A DNA stretch of 64,000 nucleotides from Prunella strophiata (taxonomy: Eukaryota > Chordata > Aves > Passeriformes > Prunellidae): positions 84,386,800-84,450,799 of the forward strand of contig JAZBQD010000030.1 of NCBI GenBank assembly GCA_036583965.1, written 5' to 3'. This document shows positions 9,456 to 23,700 of this stretch, piece after piece. The position numbers and the translations under genes are program-made. The notes under the pieces are model-generated. The model saw nothing but the letters and a program-made list of their open reading frames with translations. It made no database searches and was not told the origin of the DNA. Position 1 is the stretch's first letter. Every line of letters starts with the position of its first letter.

Positions 9456-12400
9456 ATGGGAGTCATGATGAGTGAGAGTCCTGGAGGTTGTTCGGCTTGT
9501 CACAATATATAATGCTTCTGTGAAAGCACTGCATTACCTTAGCTGCACCACCTTTGCACAGCTCAGCTAATAAAGCACAGCTGCCAGGAATAGAGTTCAT
9601 AGGACCCCACCTATATTTTAACACTTTCCCTGGGAGTTTCTTAAATAAGTTTGTGCTGACAAGACTACTAAGTATCATCTGATAATGCAAACTGAAGGCA
9701 AACCAGATCTCTCTGAAGAGAATCAGGTGTGCACTGTGCAATTGCAGCTTGTCAGAGTAGTCACTAAAGAAAAATTGATAGGAAAGGCTGTTTAAAAGAA
9801 CAAGCTGTGAAGCTCGGGCACACAAATATACAAAACCCTGAAGAGAATCCATTCTGGTAAGGGGCATCTACTTAAGGTCTAGTTGATACTGGAGGCAGTC
9901 AAATCACAGCTCCCATTGTGAAGGAATATAGTAGAAAAGGGAAAGCCACTAGGAAAAAACCCACCTTGAGTTAAAAAAAAAAAACATGCTAAAATAAAAT
10001 GCTATGTAACAATTAATGGTGACCTCTGTATAAATTGGTCTATCAAGAGGAGCATGTGCCAGGGTATCTGAGATGAAAGGGTCCAGTAGACCTGGAGCAG
10101 CATTAACATGGGGGTGAAGTGATTAGTCAGCAGACTGACAGCTGTGCTGGGAGCCTGGTGCCAGATTCCAGCGTCTGCTTTCCACTGCTGCCAAGCGTAT
10201 GCTTGTCGCTCCAGATAAATGGAGCATCAGCAGTGTTTTATTTGACCTGCTCACAAGAAAAATAAAGCAACTCTGACTTCCTTGGTGTGTTTGTCATTGA
10301 CCTTGCATCAGCTGAATATGAGTGGAGAGAATCCCTGGTCTGGGCAAGTTAACTCTTTAGTAGAAGAGGACTGACAGGGTCTTTTTACCTTGGTAGATTA
10401 ATTAGTCTCTTAATGTCTCAAAGTACAGTGACTTGAAAAGAAGAAATGACAGGCATATTCTTTGTGTCCTGTATTGTCCTTGGAACATGGCCTTGGACCA
10501 ATGGCCTGGAGAATGATGAACAGCTTTGAGAATAGTCCATGAACAGCACCCTTCTGCCTCCCCTCTGAAATCAGAAGCAATCTCTAGAGAGACGTTTTTG
10601 AGGGAGAGGGAGGGTGGGGCAGAAATAAATTGGAACTGGATAAAGTTGTTGAGATGATTCAGTCACAGAACACTGCTTCTGATTTCCCCCTGAGACCAAG
10701 GGAAATGGCTTTTGTGTGTTCTCCTTCAAATGCACCCCAGAACTTTTAATTTTTCTTTTTTTTTTCCACTATTTTGGCCATGTTAGGAACTTTCTATTTG
10801 AGATCCCTCTGTTGTCTGGTCAAGGCCAGTTTGTGCCCTCTGGAGATTCCTACCTCTTGATGGACTTAGAAAGAATCTAAGATCCTAAGGATTGCTTAAA
10901 CTGTGTGCTTGGTATGCCCAGGACCTTGTGCATTGTAACCTGTATAGGAAGCCAGGGAGGTTTGGTTCAGATTCCTCTTCATAATCTTCTTTTCAGGGTT
11001 CAGTCACCTCTCTCCACTTGTCCTAAAGTGGGGTTGGTATCCAATATGAAGACCTATATCCACTCCCAACTCAGTACTCCACTGTTTCATTAGACTTCTA
11101 TCCAAAGCCCTGTCAGATTCAAGTATATCAGTATCAGGAACAATTACATCTGTCTCAGGAACAGATTCTCCACTAACATTTTGAAGATGATTCCAGCAGT
11201 CTGGTTGGCTTCAACCCACCAAGAGGCATGTTAGAAAAATAAAGGTAATTAAGCACTGGAACCAATAATCAGTGAAGATAAGGAAGATCTTCACTGGCAA
11301 TGGTAATGGCACTTTCACTGCAATGGCAATAGCAGAAACTAGGCAAAGGAGCAATATTCTGTAGAGTGCCTTAACCCACCATTTTCAATACATCTCATCA
11401 GGAGATTTTGATACAGTTTCACTGGATATTAGACTGGATGTTGCTCTTTTTGCTCATTGATTTCCTAAAATGTGAAGTATAAATGTACTTCTATCCAAGA
11501 GAACAGCCATTTTTGCTTGTGAGTGACAGCTTCATCAGGCCTCAGGAGAGAAACCACAGTAGCACAGACTAGAAAATCCTCATCTTACTGGCCTGCCATC
11601 CCCTTATTTCAGAATTACTGTTAATGCTGTGGCTGGCCATCAAAACAAACAGCCTTTCGTAGTCTTCAGACACTGTCACACCTCACCTCAGCACACAAAT
11701 TGTTTGCCTCAGTCAGCAGAGCCCTGGGTATGGTTCTGCCTTGCAAGACCTCTCACTAAGCTCTGAGAGTCCAAATACAGATGAACTTGTGCAGATAAAA
11801 TTACTAACTACCATAATGGCTGTCCAAATGGGTGCAATAAATTTCAGCATGAGACAAACTCTCTCAGGTTTCACTGACTCTTAATGTTGCTGCTGCCAGC
11901 TTTAGTGTTACTCTTTGACTCAAGCCATATTCTGTTGTCTCCCAAAGGTCTTTTTGGCCCGTCAGCTCTAATCAATATGCTGCCTTGAGAAGAAGCTTGT
12001 TTTAAGTAGGTTTGCTCACCATAAAGAACCATAAAAAGAACATTTGACTTCTAGTCCTTGTCAGCATATATCACTCCCTATGCAGAACAGCATTTAGATG
12101 GTCTGTTATTTGAATCCAAGTGCTCTCTTTTATATGTTTCAAGAAATGACAAATGCCTGAAAAAAATGCATAGTTGTTCTATAGAAGACATTAGGCAGGC
12201 TCAGGAATAGCAAGCAGAACAGCTAATAAAGCCCAGAATTGTAGCAGAGAGGATGTTAAAAGCTAATTAGTTTGAGATTATTTGAAGACTTATAAAAGGT
12301 TCTTCTGTTCCTCTTTCTGTTGTAGGCACAGCTTGTTTTCCATCGTCATCCAAAAATACTTTGATATGTTTTTAGAAAGAGTTGCCCAGGATATGCTGTT

Positions 12401-14434
12401 TACCTATTATTGACATGTTAGCTGGAAATAAAGAATGTTTAAAATGAACTTTTAGCTGTTGAGTACTGGCTTGTGATGCAGCCTTAGGTTTTTAGGGGTC
12501 TGAGCCACTGGCATAAAAACTTCTCCCATTCTGACCAGGCTCAGATTCTTGACCCCTTATTCTGGTTTAGTAGTACCATACTTTACAGCTTGGATAAGAG
12601 TACCCAGAAGTGCCCCTGAAGAGCAGGAATGGTCTGTCTAGTGGGGTGTCAGGATCTGACCCACTGTAACCCAGCAAACACAGTGTGCAGATAATTGATG
12701 AAGAATTTTGAAGCAGAGAGCAGTGTCTACAAGTAACCTTTGCTGTGCCTTCCTCAGGTATAATATGATCTGTGAAAAACTATGAGGAAGTATATATTGC
12801 ACAAATATATAAATGTTACAAAGAGTTACATAAATTGTCCTTTACAATTCAAAGGAAAAACTGAATGTGAATTGCATCTTTTTGTTAGATGTTATCCATG
12901 GAAAGTAAACTTGAGGTTTACTCATGCACACACAGATGATGAGGGGAGGCAGAAATAAATTTCAAAGTAAATATAATTTTATTTGCTTTATTAATCTACA
13001 ATGTGGTACCAATGTGTCTGGACTCAGTGGTTCCCCAGCTGCAACCTCCTGCAGGATGTTATCAATCCTTTATTTCTGTGAAATGTGCTACCAACTACTA
13101 CGAAAAACACTAGATCTGTATGACATTTTAATTTAAAAAAAAAAATTGGTCTTATACCATGCTGTGTCCTGATGTAGTTAAACATATATCTTCCAATATA
13201 CCTTTCAATCCGTATCTCACATGTTTTGCTGTTCATTAACCACCATGCATCTTTTTAGGTTTCCTGTGAATTTACAATATCACTAAAGCATGTGGAGATG
13301 CCCTTGCTTATTCTTCAATGCATGTTGTGCTTTCCCTGCCTTTCCCAGTGGGGCAGAAAGGAAATGCACACATGACCATGGGGAGAGGGCACAGGGACAG
13401 GGAGGAATATTGGTGCTGCTTCCCCCTAGCAGTGGCACAACAAGCTGTTCCTGTCTTTTCCCTCTCTCTGCCCCCAGGCCAATAGTCCCTTTCTGGCACT
13501 GGTCTTACTGCAGTGCCTCCAACGTGCCTCTGCCTGCCTGAGCTCCTGCATGGTCTAGGAAGTGCTAGGTGAGCCTCTTCAGAGCAGGAATGTTGTTCAG
13601 CAGTGTGACCCAGCATGGAGACTGTTAAAGGTGTAGGAGTCAACATGTGTTGCTGCTGGGAGTTCAGTGCCCAGCTGTGAGGATATACATTCAGTGCTTC
13701 TTTAAAAGGGTATCACATCACCTGCCTGCAGCTGGGAAACAGCTGGGGCAAAGTTGGAGAGTCTGCACAAGAGCTTTGCTAAGATGAGACACAGATTTCC
13801 AGGAGAGTATGATTTTCCATAGTCAGTGCAGCAAGAAAGTAACTCTTGGGGATTTTTTTTACCACTCCAACATGACCCTAAGTGCAGCTAGGCAAGCTTC
13901 AGCTTGGGGAGAAAGATCAAGTGCTGGGTCTTTGCCATTATCTTAGGCACTAGGGGAGAAAGCTAGATGACTTTGTTGATAACTACTAGCTTGAAGACCC
14001 CAGCAGGCCTTCAGACAGTTTTATTAATCATAAAAGTCATTAAAAAATGGCCAATTCCTCAGGGGCAAAGTAAAAACAAAACCTTGGAAGAATGAATCAG
14101 AGCAGGCATCTCCCATTCCTAAGAGCACTCCGTTCAACATTCTCTGCAGGAAACTGAAACAGAATATTTAGGACTGATACTCCCAAGCAATATAATCTAA
14201 TGCTTTCCCAGGGAAGGGGCAAGCTTCCTTATGGACTTAGATTGCAACAAAGAAAAATATTGATGGGCTTTGTGTATGGCTGGGAGGCAATGAACTCTCG
14301 GGCAGTTGACTCAGAGGTTTGCATGTCACATCCAGAATCAGCAAGACAGTTTTCCCTTTTGCCTTTGAACTTAGCCTTTCCTCTTTTACTTTTCTGCTTT
14401 CCCCTGGCCTCTCCCTGGATCCAGATCTGGGCTC

Positions 14435-14852
14435 TGCATTACAGAAGAGACATGGAGACCAGCAAAGTGCCATGAAGATGATTAAGGGATTAGAACATCT
14501 TTCACATGAGGAGACTGAGATGACTGGGAGGGATGACTATCTGACAGGAGGAAGTAAAGAAGACAGAGCTAGGCTCTTCTCAGTGGTGCGCAGTGACAGG
14601 ACAAGAAGCAAAGAACAAAAATCAAAACACAGGAAGTTCCATTTAAATATAATATTTTTTTTTTTCCTGTGAGGATGGTCAAACTCTTGAACAGGTTACA
14701 CAGAGAGGCTGTGGAGTCTCCATCCTGGGAGATATTCAAGACCCAGCTTTGGCCCTGAGCAACTGTTTCAGCTGATGCTGCTCTGAGTGGGGGTGGGACT
14801 GGATGATCCCCAGAGGTGCCTTCCAGCCTCAGGCACTCTGTGACCCTGTTGG
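14435..14852 (+). mobile_element. CR1 LINE 3' fragment, plus strand
   Basis: This is a 5'-truncated CR1 copy in plus orientation. Its left part encodes degenerate ORF2 C-terminal sequence (KMIKGLEHLSHEETEM matches the CR1 KMIRGLEHLSYEE-type segment). The 3' UTR part contains GAACAGGTTACACAGAGAGG, CTGTGGAGTCTCCATCCTGG and GACTGGATGATCCCCAGAGG, ending near CACTCTGTGACCCTG. A T run of 12 at about 14655-14668 interrupts the middle. The copy is moderately diverged and non-functional. It is antisense to the AFF3-like gene. Confidence 0.85.
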
Positions 14853-17800
14853 GACTAGCTCAAGTACCACAAACTATGGTGCTAACTGATGTGATAATGT
14901 GATAACTATGTGGGCACTGAATTGTTCCTGAGCTCCATCTGGCCACGAGTGTCCCCCTGTTTCATGTTTAAAGCTCACTCAGATGACGACTAAATCACTG
15001 CCCCAACTTGACTGAAATGTAGACTTGGCCTCAGGCACCAAACCTACAGCTGAAACATGTCAGCTGCCTATCACACAGCTTCACCCCTTACTCCATCCTT
15101 TTGCAGGCTACTCCATACTTGTCAGAGTAAAATGGACTCAGGGATGTTTATGAGGTTCATTTGCTGCGTTTGGTGTACTTTACAATAAGTGAAACATGCA
15201 ACAGCATCAGCTACAGGCTGGAAAACTTCCTTCTTCAAACATTTCTGGATCTGTTTCTGAATGTGACCACCAGTGTCTGAGGCAGCCCATCAGATTAAGC
15301 TTTATTTATTGAGCTGTACTTTACAGCACCTCTCTTCTATAAAACTGTGCTGTTAGGAGACTGCTTTACATTTTTTTGGGAGTATCTCTCCAGTGCAGTT
15401 GTCTAGCATCATTGCCCAGAGCAGCTGCTGACAATGCCAATGCACTGCCAGCTACAAAATCCCTTCTTTCTGAAATCAGGAGTAGAAAAAGATCATCATG
15501 AAATAATGGACTAATGTGGCCATTCTATCTATGCTGCTCATAAATTACATTTTGAACCTGGCAATTGCAGGGTAATTAGGAGGAGAGTAGCTTTCCTGCA
15601 GGAACATATATTTCCTATTCTGCTTGCCTGACACACTCCAGTTTAATTTTTCCTTTGTTCACTCAGCTCAGAGAATGGCAATTACCAGAGGTGATAGCCC
15701 AGTGGCAATTTTTGAATCATGAAGAGACTTAGCACAGAAATGAGGGGAAAAAAAAAGGACAGGTATCACTAGTAATTAAAATAATTTTGAATTAAAGGGA
15801 CTATTTCAATAATTGCTTTTGTCCTGTACTTGTTACCACATAACCTATCGTTATGAATTACTAATACAGTGAAATAACACTACAGTGGAGAATGAGATTA
15901 AAAAGACAGGTTTCCTTAACATGTTACTTCAGCATTGAGAGGTAAGTAATATTTGGGTAGACATTTTGAAATGGTAGGTGATGCCACAGCCCTGATCACT
16001 AACAGCCCTGCAATTTTTAAGCCATCCTTCCCCTTTTGGCCATGACAGAGATGTACAGGAAACAGGGCAGGAATTCCCATCTCGAGTAGCAAGAAGAAGG
16101 TTTCACATTATTAAAACAGATGATTTCCTTCATCTGAAAGCCTCTGAGGAGCATAAATTACAAGCAACATCAAAGCAAGTGAGAAGTTTTAGAGCAGACT
16201 GTCAAAGAGACTGCTGGGGTTTCCTTGGTAGGTTTCCATTTTTAAGGAGTCTCAGCAATTTGCTTTCTTTCTCAAAACAATTCCATATGTCTGTGGATTA
16301 TTTACGGTTGTTTTGATTTTTGTTGTCAAGGGTTTTAAAGAAACAACGTCACAATTATTTAACATGGGGAACTAAAGTTAGACAGTGCCTGCAGTAAGAA
16401 ATTACTGGGATGATCTCATGGACTAAAACTTTGCAGACTTCTCTGTTCTCTCCAGGGTCAGATTAGATACAAAGAAAAGCTGTATAGACAACTGGAAAAT
16501 AACTGTAAGTCTGATGCTGTATAAATACAGCAACTAATTATTCATGTTACCATCACTGATTTTACTGTATGGCAGGATTTTACCAGTGTTGCACAGGAGT
16601 AAGGTCTGCAAGATATGTTGGGCCAGACCTAAAGTAGAACTGAGAAAACTTTGTTTAATGATTATTGGAATTCATCTGATAAAAAGCACAAAGGCCAGCT
16701 GTGGTCTTTAGATTAAAAGTCATCAGCGCAAGCTGTGAACTGATTCATATTAGCTTCCTAATTTAGGGTGAAGAAGTGATTATTATTAGCAAGACATGGA
16801 GACACTATGTGCTGATGAGGTTATTAGCTTGTCCTGAGGAGGTGGCACCTGCTGAGTGTAGGTTTTAAGTGCTTTCCCTGCAGGAAAAGGGCGTCATTAC
16901 TTGCTGGAACACACACCATGCAGGAGGCTGGTGTGTCACACCTCAGCCTGTTGTTCCTGCCTGTGAGGCCATGGGTATATTCAGCAGTGATCAGACACCA
17001 GGCTGTATTGACCACATCCAGGAAACCAGGCTCCATCTGTGCAGTGAAGTAAGCAGGAAAAAGCATGGATCTGTGAGAAGCATTGCCACCTCTTGGGACC
17101 ACCAAGCAGGACATGTCAGTTTTAAAGTCTGTCATTATCCTGGCCAAAGCTTCTGCTGTGTTGTGCTGGCAGCCAGCAACCATGTGAAATAAAGATCCTT
17201 AGGTAGAAAGGATTAGGCTGAACACTTCTTTTAAGGGAAGGATCCCACTTTATTTCACATAGATGCATAGTTGTTTGGCCAAAAAAGGAAAAAAAGTGAA
17301 AAGGCACTTATTAATTGCTTGCTGGCCTAGCAGCAAATGCCAGATTCTTAGATCCATCATTTTCTGCTGGTGAATTATTCCAAAAGTTATTCATAGTCCT
17401 TACTTAGTAATTATGCAAGAAGTATTTTCATAAATGTTACATCAATAATTTAAAAGCTGCAAGAGCATGTGATTTTCAGAGTGACCTCTGACTTCAGTTT
17501 GATGGCCAAGAGAGAATAAGAGCAGAAGAATAATCATACATGATGACTATATGACATGAGAAGGAAATTCTAAACTCTGCATCACTGATGAGTTTGCTCT
17601 GATGGGTAGACTTCTCTGACTGAACCATAACAGTCCTCCATGCACCCCTGGCAAGGACTGAAGAATACTGTACTTGATTGCCTTACTCAGTGCTTGTGTT
17701 GACTTGAACAGTTGCAGGGAGCTTGGTTGAAACGTGAACTATTTTCTCTTCAGCTTTTAACTGAATGTAGTTCCATCTCCTGTCAAACTTATAATGTAAA

Positions 17801-19350
17801 GCTGTTTACCTTCTTCATTGAATGTGTCTGTTTGAAAACTCAGAGCTCTGATTCATTGGTTCAGATCTTGATTGTGACCTTGATTTGATGACTGTGCTGT
17901 CCACTGTTAATCAGTGTATTGTGGTTCTGCTAACATGGTGATGTGTTTTACGTTTGTTTGCTTATTTTTAGTATAAAGGGCTGGCTTATTAATTTAAATT
18001 GTACATGAGTCATGTCAACTGAAGATGTATGTAATTTAAATAACATAATTCCCATGCATGTGGGCCTGCAACTAAATAAATAACTCTAACCCTGACAAGA
18101 CCATATCAACATTAAAGCAAAGATATCAAAACATGTCCAAGTAAGAAATTAAACACAGAAAATCTCAGGGTTCCACTGTTGCCTTTAACAAGCTTTTCAC
18201 CAGCTGCAAGACAAGCCTAGTGCAATTACTTCCTAAGTAAACCCTTGTCATGTCTTAGCTTTGGACACATGTTGGTAATTTTAGAATCATCATGGCCATG
18301 TGAATTGAGTGTCACTTCTGAAAAAAAAGAAGCACAACTTTTGGGGGTAATTTTTCTTTTCAGCCCAAGAGCAGAAAGTGTATTTGAACACCCCAAATAT
18401 TCTCAGAAGCTAAGCCTTGACTCAATCAAACTGCAGCCTATGACAACCTGTAAACAGTATCAGATAATCTGTTCTTTCAGGTATGGTAAAAAGTAGTGAA
18501 GAATCTCTTAACAGAGGATTATCTTTTCTCCTTCCAGATTTTACCTTCCTTCCATGATGTCCCATTTTATACTGGCCAGACTACCCAAGCTGCACCCTTG
18601 CAGCTGTTGATTAATGAGAGGAGTGACTGGCAGGTCCATGCAGTTACAGAGTTTGCAGTTACCAGCTCTTCCAGCTAACCTCCCAGTTCAGCACATGAGC
18701 ACTGGTGCATGATATCCCTCCAAAGCAGACCAGGAGTGCATTGTGACACTGCAGTGTGTCTTGTCCATGTGGGACAGTGGGAATTAATTTGCCATACATT
18801 CCCTCATTTAATCAGAGAGTGTTTTCATAGTTGTAATATATTTAGAAGGCTGGCCTGGTAAATGACTGACATACAAACAATTCAAATCAGATCCACAATT
18901 TACTGCTGCTCCACAGTGATACCAGATTTTGGTCATAAAAACAACCCTAATAATTTGGGTAGGGCAACTCTGTCATAATTCCCAGCCCAGCCAATCTGTG
19001 AGACCTTACAAAGGCAGAGGACAGCAACATAGAGTAGACAATGACAGAAATTTGTCATGGCTCTTGTTAAATGGCTAATGCTGCATTTTGGCCAAACAGA
19101 AGAAAATAATACAATACATTTCTTAGAAAATAATGTGGTGTTGGCTCAGATTAGTTAATGACAACAAATGCTGAGGCACTCATCTGCTTCAACAGTGCCC
19201 TTGTCTGCACACATAAAGAATATGCATGGGGATAATTCAAAGCTCCAGGAGGGGGCAGATGTACTTGCAACACAAGGGAAAAACTCCTGGATAATCAGGT
19301 GTCAGCCTGCTACTTTTCATCAACATTAAATCCTTTACAATAATTTAGGA

Positions 19351-19364
19351 AATATATATATATA
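19351..19364. repeat. Short AT dinucleotide repeat
   Basis: About six to seven AT units lie in an A/T-rich stretch. A simple microsatellite of minor note. Confidence 0.85.
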
Positions 19365-19973
19365 CATTTATATAATACTCATAAAACATCAGCAATCTGA
19401 AGTTAAAATTTGGTTGCACCTGACAAACACATAATATGTTCATACAGAAAATGGTGTAAAAAGAGAAGTTGAAACAGAGGTACATCTGAACCAGTACATC
19501 TCTATCAATTAGAGAGTGATAATCTCAAAGCAATGTTTAGGTTTTGCTGTCTTCTCAGACTGTTCTTTGGGTTTGCACAAATGATGTTGCAGTTGTTGCT
19601 TTCTTCTTCAGCTTTAACAGAGAGGTGCTGTGCTGTGAGTCCCTCTAGCAGAAGGACAAGTAGGAAAGCTGAGGGTGATCTGACAGCTGGAGAAGCCCAA
19701 AATTAGGTTCTTCTCAGAGCTCCACCATTATTTCAACACCATTTTTTCCAAAATGTAGGCTACAGCTTTCACATCACAATACCAGCACTCTTATTTTTCT
19801 ATACACTGGCACTCTTCCCACAAGTCCTGTGGGAGATATTTGCACTAGGGGTTTTTGCACCAAAAAAAAGTTTCAAACTGGAAAAATGACTGTGCTTCTT
19901 ATTAGGTTTAGCAGACTGGGAATCTGCCAGGCTTTTATAAAATTGTTCATTTTCTGAGTCTTAGCTCTTTCAC

Positions 19974-19976
<3 letters not shown>

Positions 19977-20007
<31 letters not shown>
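19977..20007. repeat. T homopolymer, 31 bases
   Basis: An uninterrupted T run lies between TTTCACAGC and AATTGCGCACAGG. No retroposon body or target-site duplication was recognised. Confidence 0.95.
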
Positions 20008-20011
<4 letters not shown>

Positions 20012-20834
20012 GCGCACAGGACAAGCTCTATCTTATTAAGTGAAAACAAAAGAGTGAGAAGTTGGAAATTGCCAGGAAGCCTGGGAAAGACCGATATTCA
20101 GCTGAGATTTCATTCCATGTTTTCCTGTTGACCTCACAGGCTCTCGACACAAGAGCTCCGAGTACATTAAAGAAAGGCCACAGTCTCATTTGGTCCTGTG
20201 AACATTGGCAATATGTTATGGGGACAATATACAAGCTTGAAAGGGAAAAACCGCAGCAATGTCCCCATGCCCTGGAGGTTTTGTCTGGTGCAATGCTGTT
20301 TAACCAGAGCACTGTGAGGTTTTAAATGGCCATATGAGATTTATAGTAGGTCATGACCAGATCTCTTTTCAGGGCAAAGTTTGAAAAGTCCATTTGTCTC
20401 AAAATTTAAAAAAAGAGTCTGGTAATTCTCCAAGGTTTTTCCTCTTCCTTCAGGCAACTATTTTTGCCTGGCCAGAGTTCCTAAACCCTTCCCAAGAGCC
20501 TTTTTAATGTGGGAATTATTGTCCTAGTGTTTGCTATCAAAGAAATAATACTGAAGATACAAATATTTACAAACCTACTCTAACTCCACATGGTCAGTAT
20601 CAAGCTTATTAAGTTTAAGAAAAGGGGACGTCATGACCTTAAAAGAAGTGGCTTCAGGAAGTCAGCATTTGAGGGCATTATTAGCAGGGAAGAGTGATGG
20701 TTACTGAGGGGAATTAAATGCAAAGGCTCAAGGTGCAGAGAGAGCCCCCTTGTCCAGCTGATGGCGTGGCTGTCCCAGCAGCCCTGGCTGGGCGGGTGGC
20801 AGTGCCAGCCCCACCCTGCCTCAGCCAAAGGAGG

Positions 20835-21232
20835 GTGCAACTGTCTGGAGAAAAGGAGACTCAGAGGTGACCTTATCACTCTCTTCAACTTCCTTAAGGG
20901 TGGCTGTGGTGAGCTGGGAGTCTCTTTCTCCGGGCAACAACAGATAGAACAAGGGGACACAGTCTCAAGCTGCGCCAAGGGAGATACAGGTTACAATTAA
21001 GGAGGAAGTTTTTCACAGAAAGAGTGGTCAAATACTGGAATCATCTGCCCAAGGAGGTGGTGGATTCACCATCCCTGGATGTGTTTAAAAAAAAGACCGG
21101 ATGTGGCACTTGGTGCCATGATCTAGTTGAGGTGTGTTGAGGTGATCTAGTTGAGTCCAACATGGGTTGGACTCGATGATCTTAAAGGTCTCTTCCAACC
21201 TAAAAATTCTGTGATTCTGTGATTCTGTCCAT
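20835..21232 (+). mobile_element. CR1 LINE 3' fragment with intact octamer tail
   Basis: This 5'-truncated CR1 in plus orientation begins near the sequence encoding [20 protein letters not shown], the end of CR1 ORF2, and runs through the 3' UTR. Typical phrases are GGAGGAAGTTTTTCACAGAA, CCAAGGAGGTGGTGGATTCA and GGTTGGACTCGATGATCTTA. It ends with the diagnostic avian CR1 octamer repeats ATTCTGTGATTCTGTG at about 21206-21228. A partial internal duplication of GATCTAGTTGAG occurs at 21120-21155. It is relatively young by its preserved tail, and antisense to the host gene. Confidence 0.92.
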
Positions 21233-23195
21233 GGGGCTGCAAACAAGGCAAAACAGGGCCGGTCCTCTCTACAGCTGTCTCTCCACTATCCCCCTCCAAT
21301 GATGGGGGCCACATCAACCTTTCAGCCATGGGTGATGCTTGGGTACCCTGCACTGGGCTTCACTCATGGCACTGCAGAGCAGAGGGGCTTGGCTCCTGCT
21401 GCACGCCCCGAGACTGGGGCGGATGGAGGAGACTGGTACAAGATGGGGGCCAGGGGAGGCTCCAGGCACCCCAGTGGGGTCAGGTTGTTTTGAGGAACAG
21501 GGAAAGGGCAGCCTGAGCAAGAAACACAGCTAGGGTCCATGATGGGCAGACAGTGAAGCTCTGGGACAAGGTCGCCTCGGGAAACAGCCAAAATCATGGA
21601 GATCTGAGGCCATGTAGGGGAAAGGTGCATGTGACAGAGGCCACATGGCTGGTTTTCCTCTTCTCCCTCTAAAGGTAACGTAGGAAGGAAGAAAAGGAAG
21701 ATGGGAATGGCAAGCCAAGTCCCTTAGGGCTGCTGGGAACCAGGGTCTAGCTGTCCCCTAACCAGCACCTTCCCCGCCAGCAAGCATCACCTTCTGAGCA
21801 TGAAACAATACAAACCTCCCTGGGAATGCATGACACCAGGGCCACAGCACATCCTCAAAAAAGCATATTAAAGTGTCTTAAAGGATCATTGTAAAGCAAT
21901 AAATTTACTTGGCAGGTCTCTATGACTTTTTGAGGGGGGATTTTTATCTGTTAAATCAGAAGCATGGGGTTCTTTAATTCCACTCCCCTGGCTTTTTTGG
22001 GGGGATTTTTTTTTCCTTTTTTAAATTTTTTTAAAAAATCTTATTTTACAAACTATTCATTTAGAGCAGTTATGTTTGATTGTGCCAATAAGTAATAGGT
22101 GAGAGCTATTTGTGAATTATTTGGCTTCTAAATTTTCACAGAGAAGGGCCTATTCTCTTCTGTGTGAATGTGGGTGAGAGGCAGTGTCTCAGCCTGAAAA
22201 AGAGTTCTGCGCCTGAGTCAAGAATGAAAAATCCCTTTGAAATCTTGGTAACAGTCTAACACAGAAGATACACTGCTATGCAAGGTAAATTTTGTAGGAT
22301 ATAAAATACCTACCTTTAAAATAAACAACTTTCTTTTTGGCTAAAGTGAAGGAAGATTGCAGACCATATAAAAGATAGCATGTGTCATGTTTTAATCATA
22401 TGTTGTGGAAAAATACCTAATTTAATTTTAGTAATTTCTATTAATTTCTGCCTTTCAAAATGATAACATTTTCATGTTATAAAAATGTAATATCTGCCCT
22501 TAGACTTTTTTACATCCAGTTTCAATCCAGGCCTAATTTTACTTCTCAGTTAAAAACACATTAGAGCAAACAGTCATAATATGATCTGGCCCCACTCTGA
22601 CTGCAAAAAGGGCAGCCTGCTATAAATACAGTTCTTGAGTGAAGGAAGGTCTCCCATTTGGAGAAGGAATTTGAAATTTCATGCCATTCCAGTTTGGAAC
22701 AAAGCCCTCCAATTTTGAATTTACCCATGAAACAGAACCTCAAACGAAAGCAATAATAATGAAAAATAAAGCAGAAAGTGTTTGGTCTGGTAATTTGTAA
22801 AGAAAATGTCACCAGACAGACTCCCTGGAAATGTTGAGTGAGCAAAAAAAACCCAACCTTGTAACTTTAGAAAATGAGCCATTTGAGATTCTTGGATCTC
22901 AGTTTACATCAAAAAAACTTCAATGGTTCCAGAGCCTGAATACTTTCCCTGCTCACTAGGTTGCCAGTGATGGTGCTGGGGGAGCCAGTAGTGCCCTACT
23001 GGACTGCTGCTGTACTTTCCCACCAGCATATGTGAAATAGCTGTGGTAAAAAGCTGTTCCACTGTAGGAGTTTTGTTTAATTTCACAAATGCTCCAGTTT
23101 TTCTTTGGGAGAAAACTCAGGCTGTTCAAAGATCACACATTTCCTTTCACTGAAATGCAGGAAACCTAGAACAGTATGAACCATGCCTCGATGGT

Positions 23196-23700
<505 letters not shown>
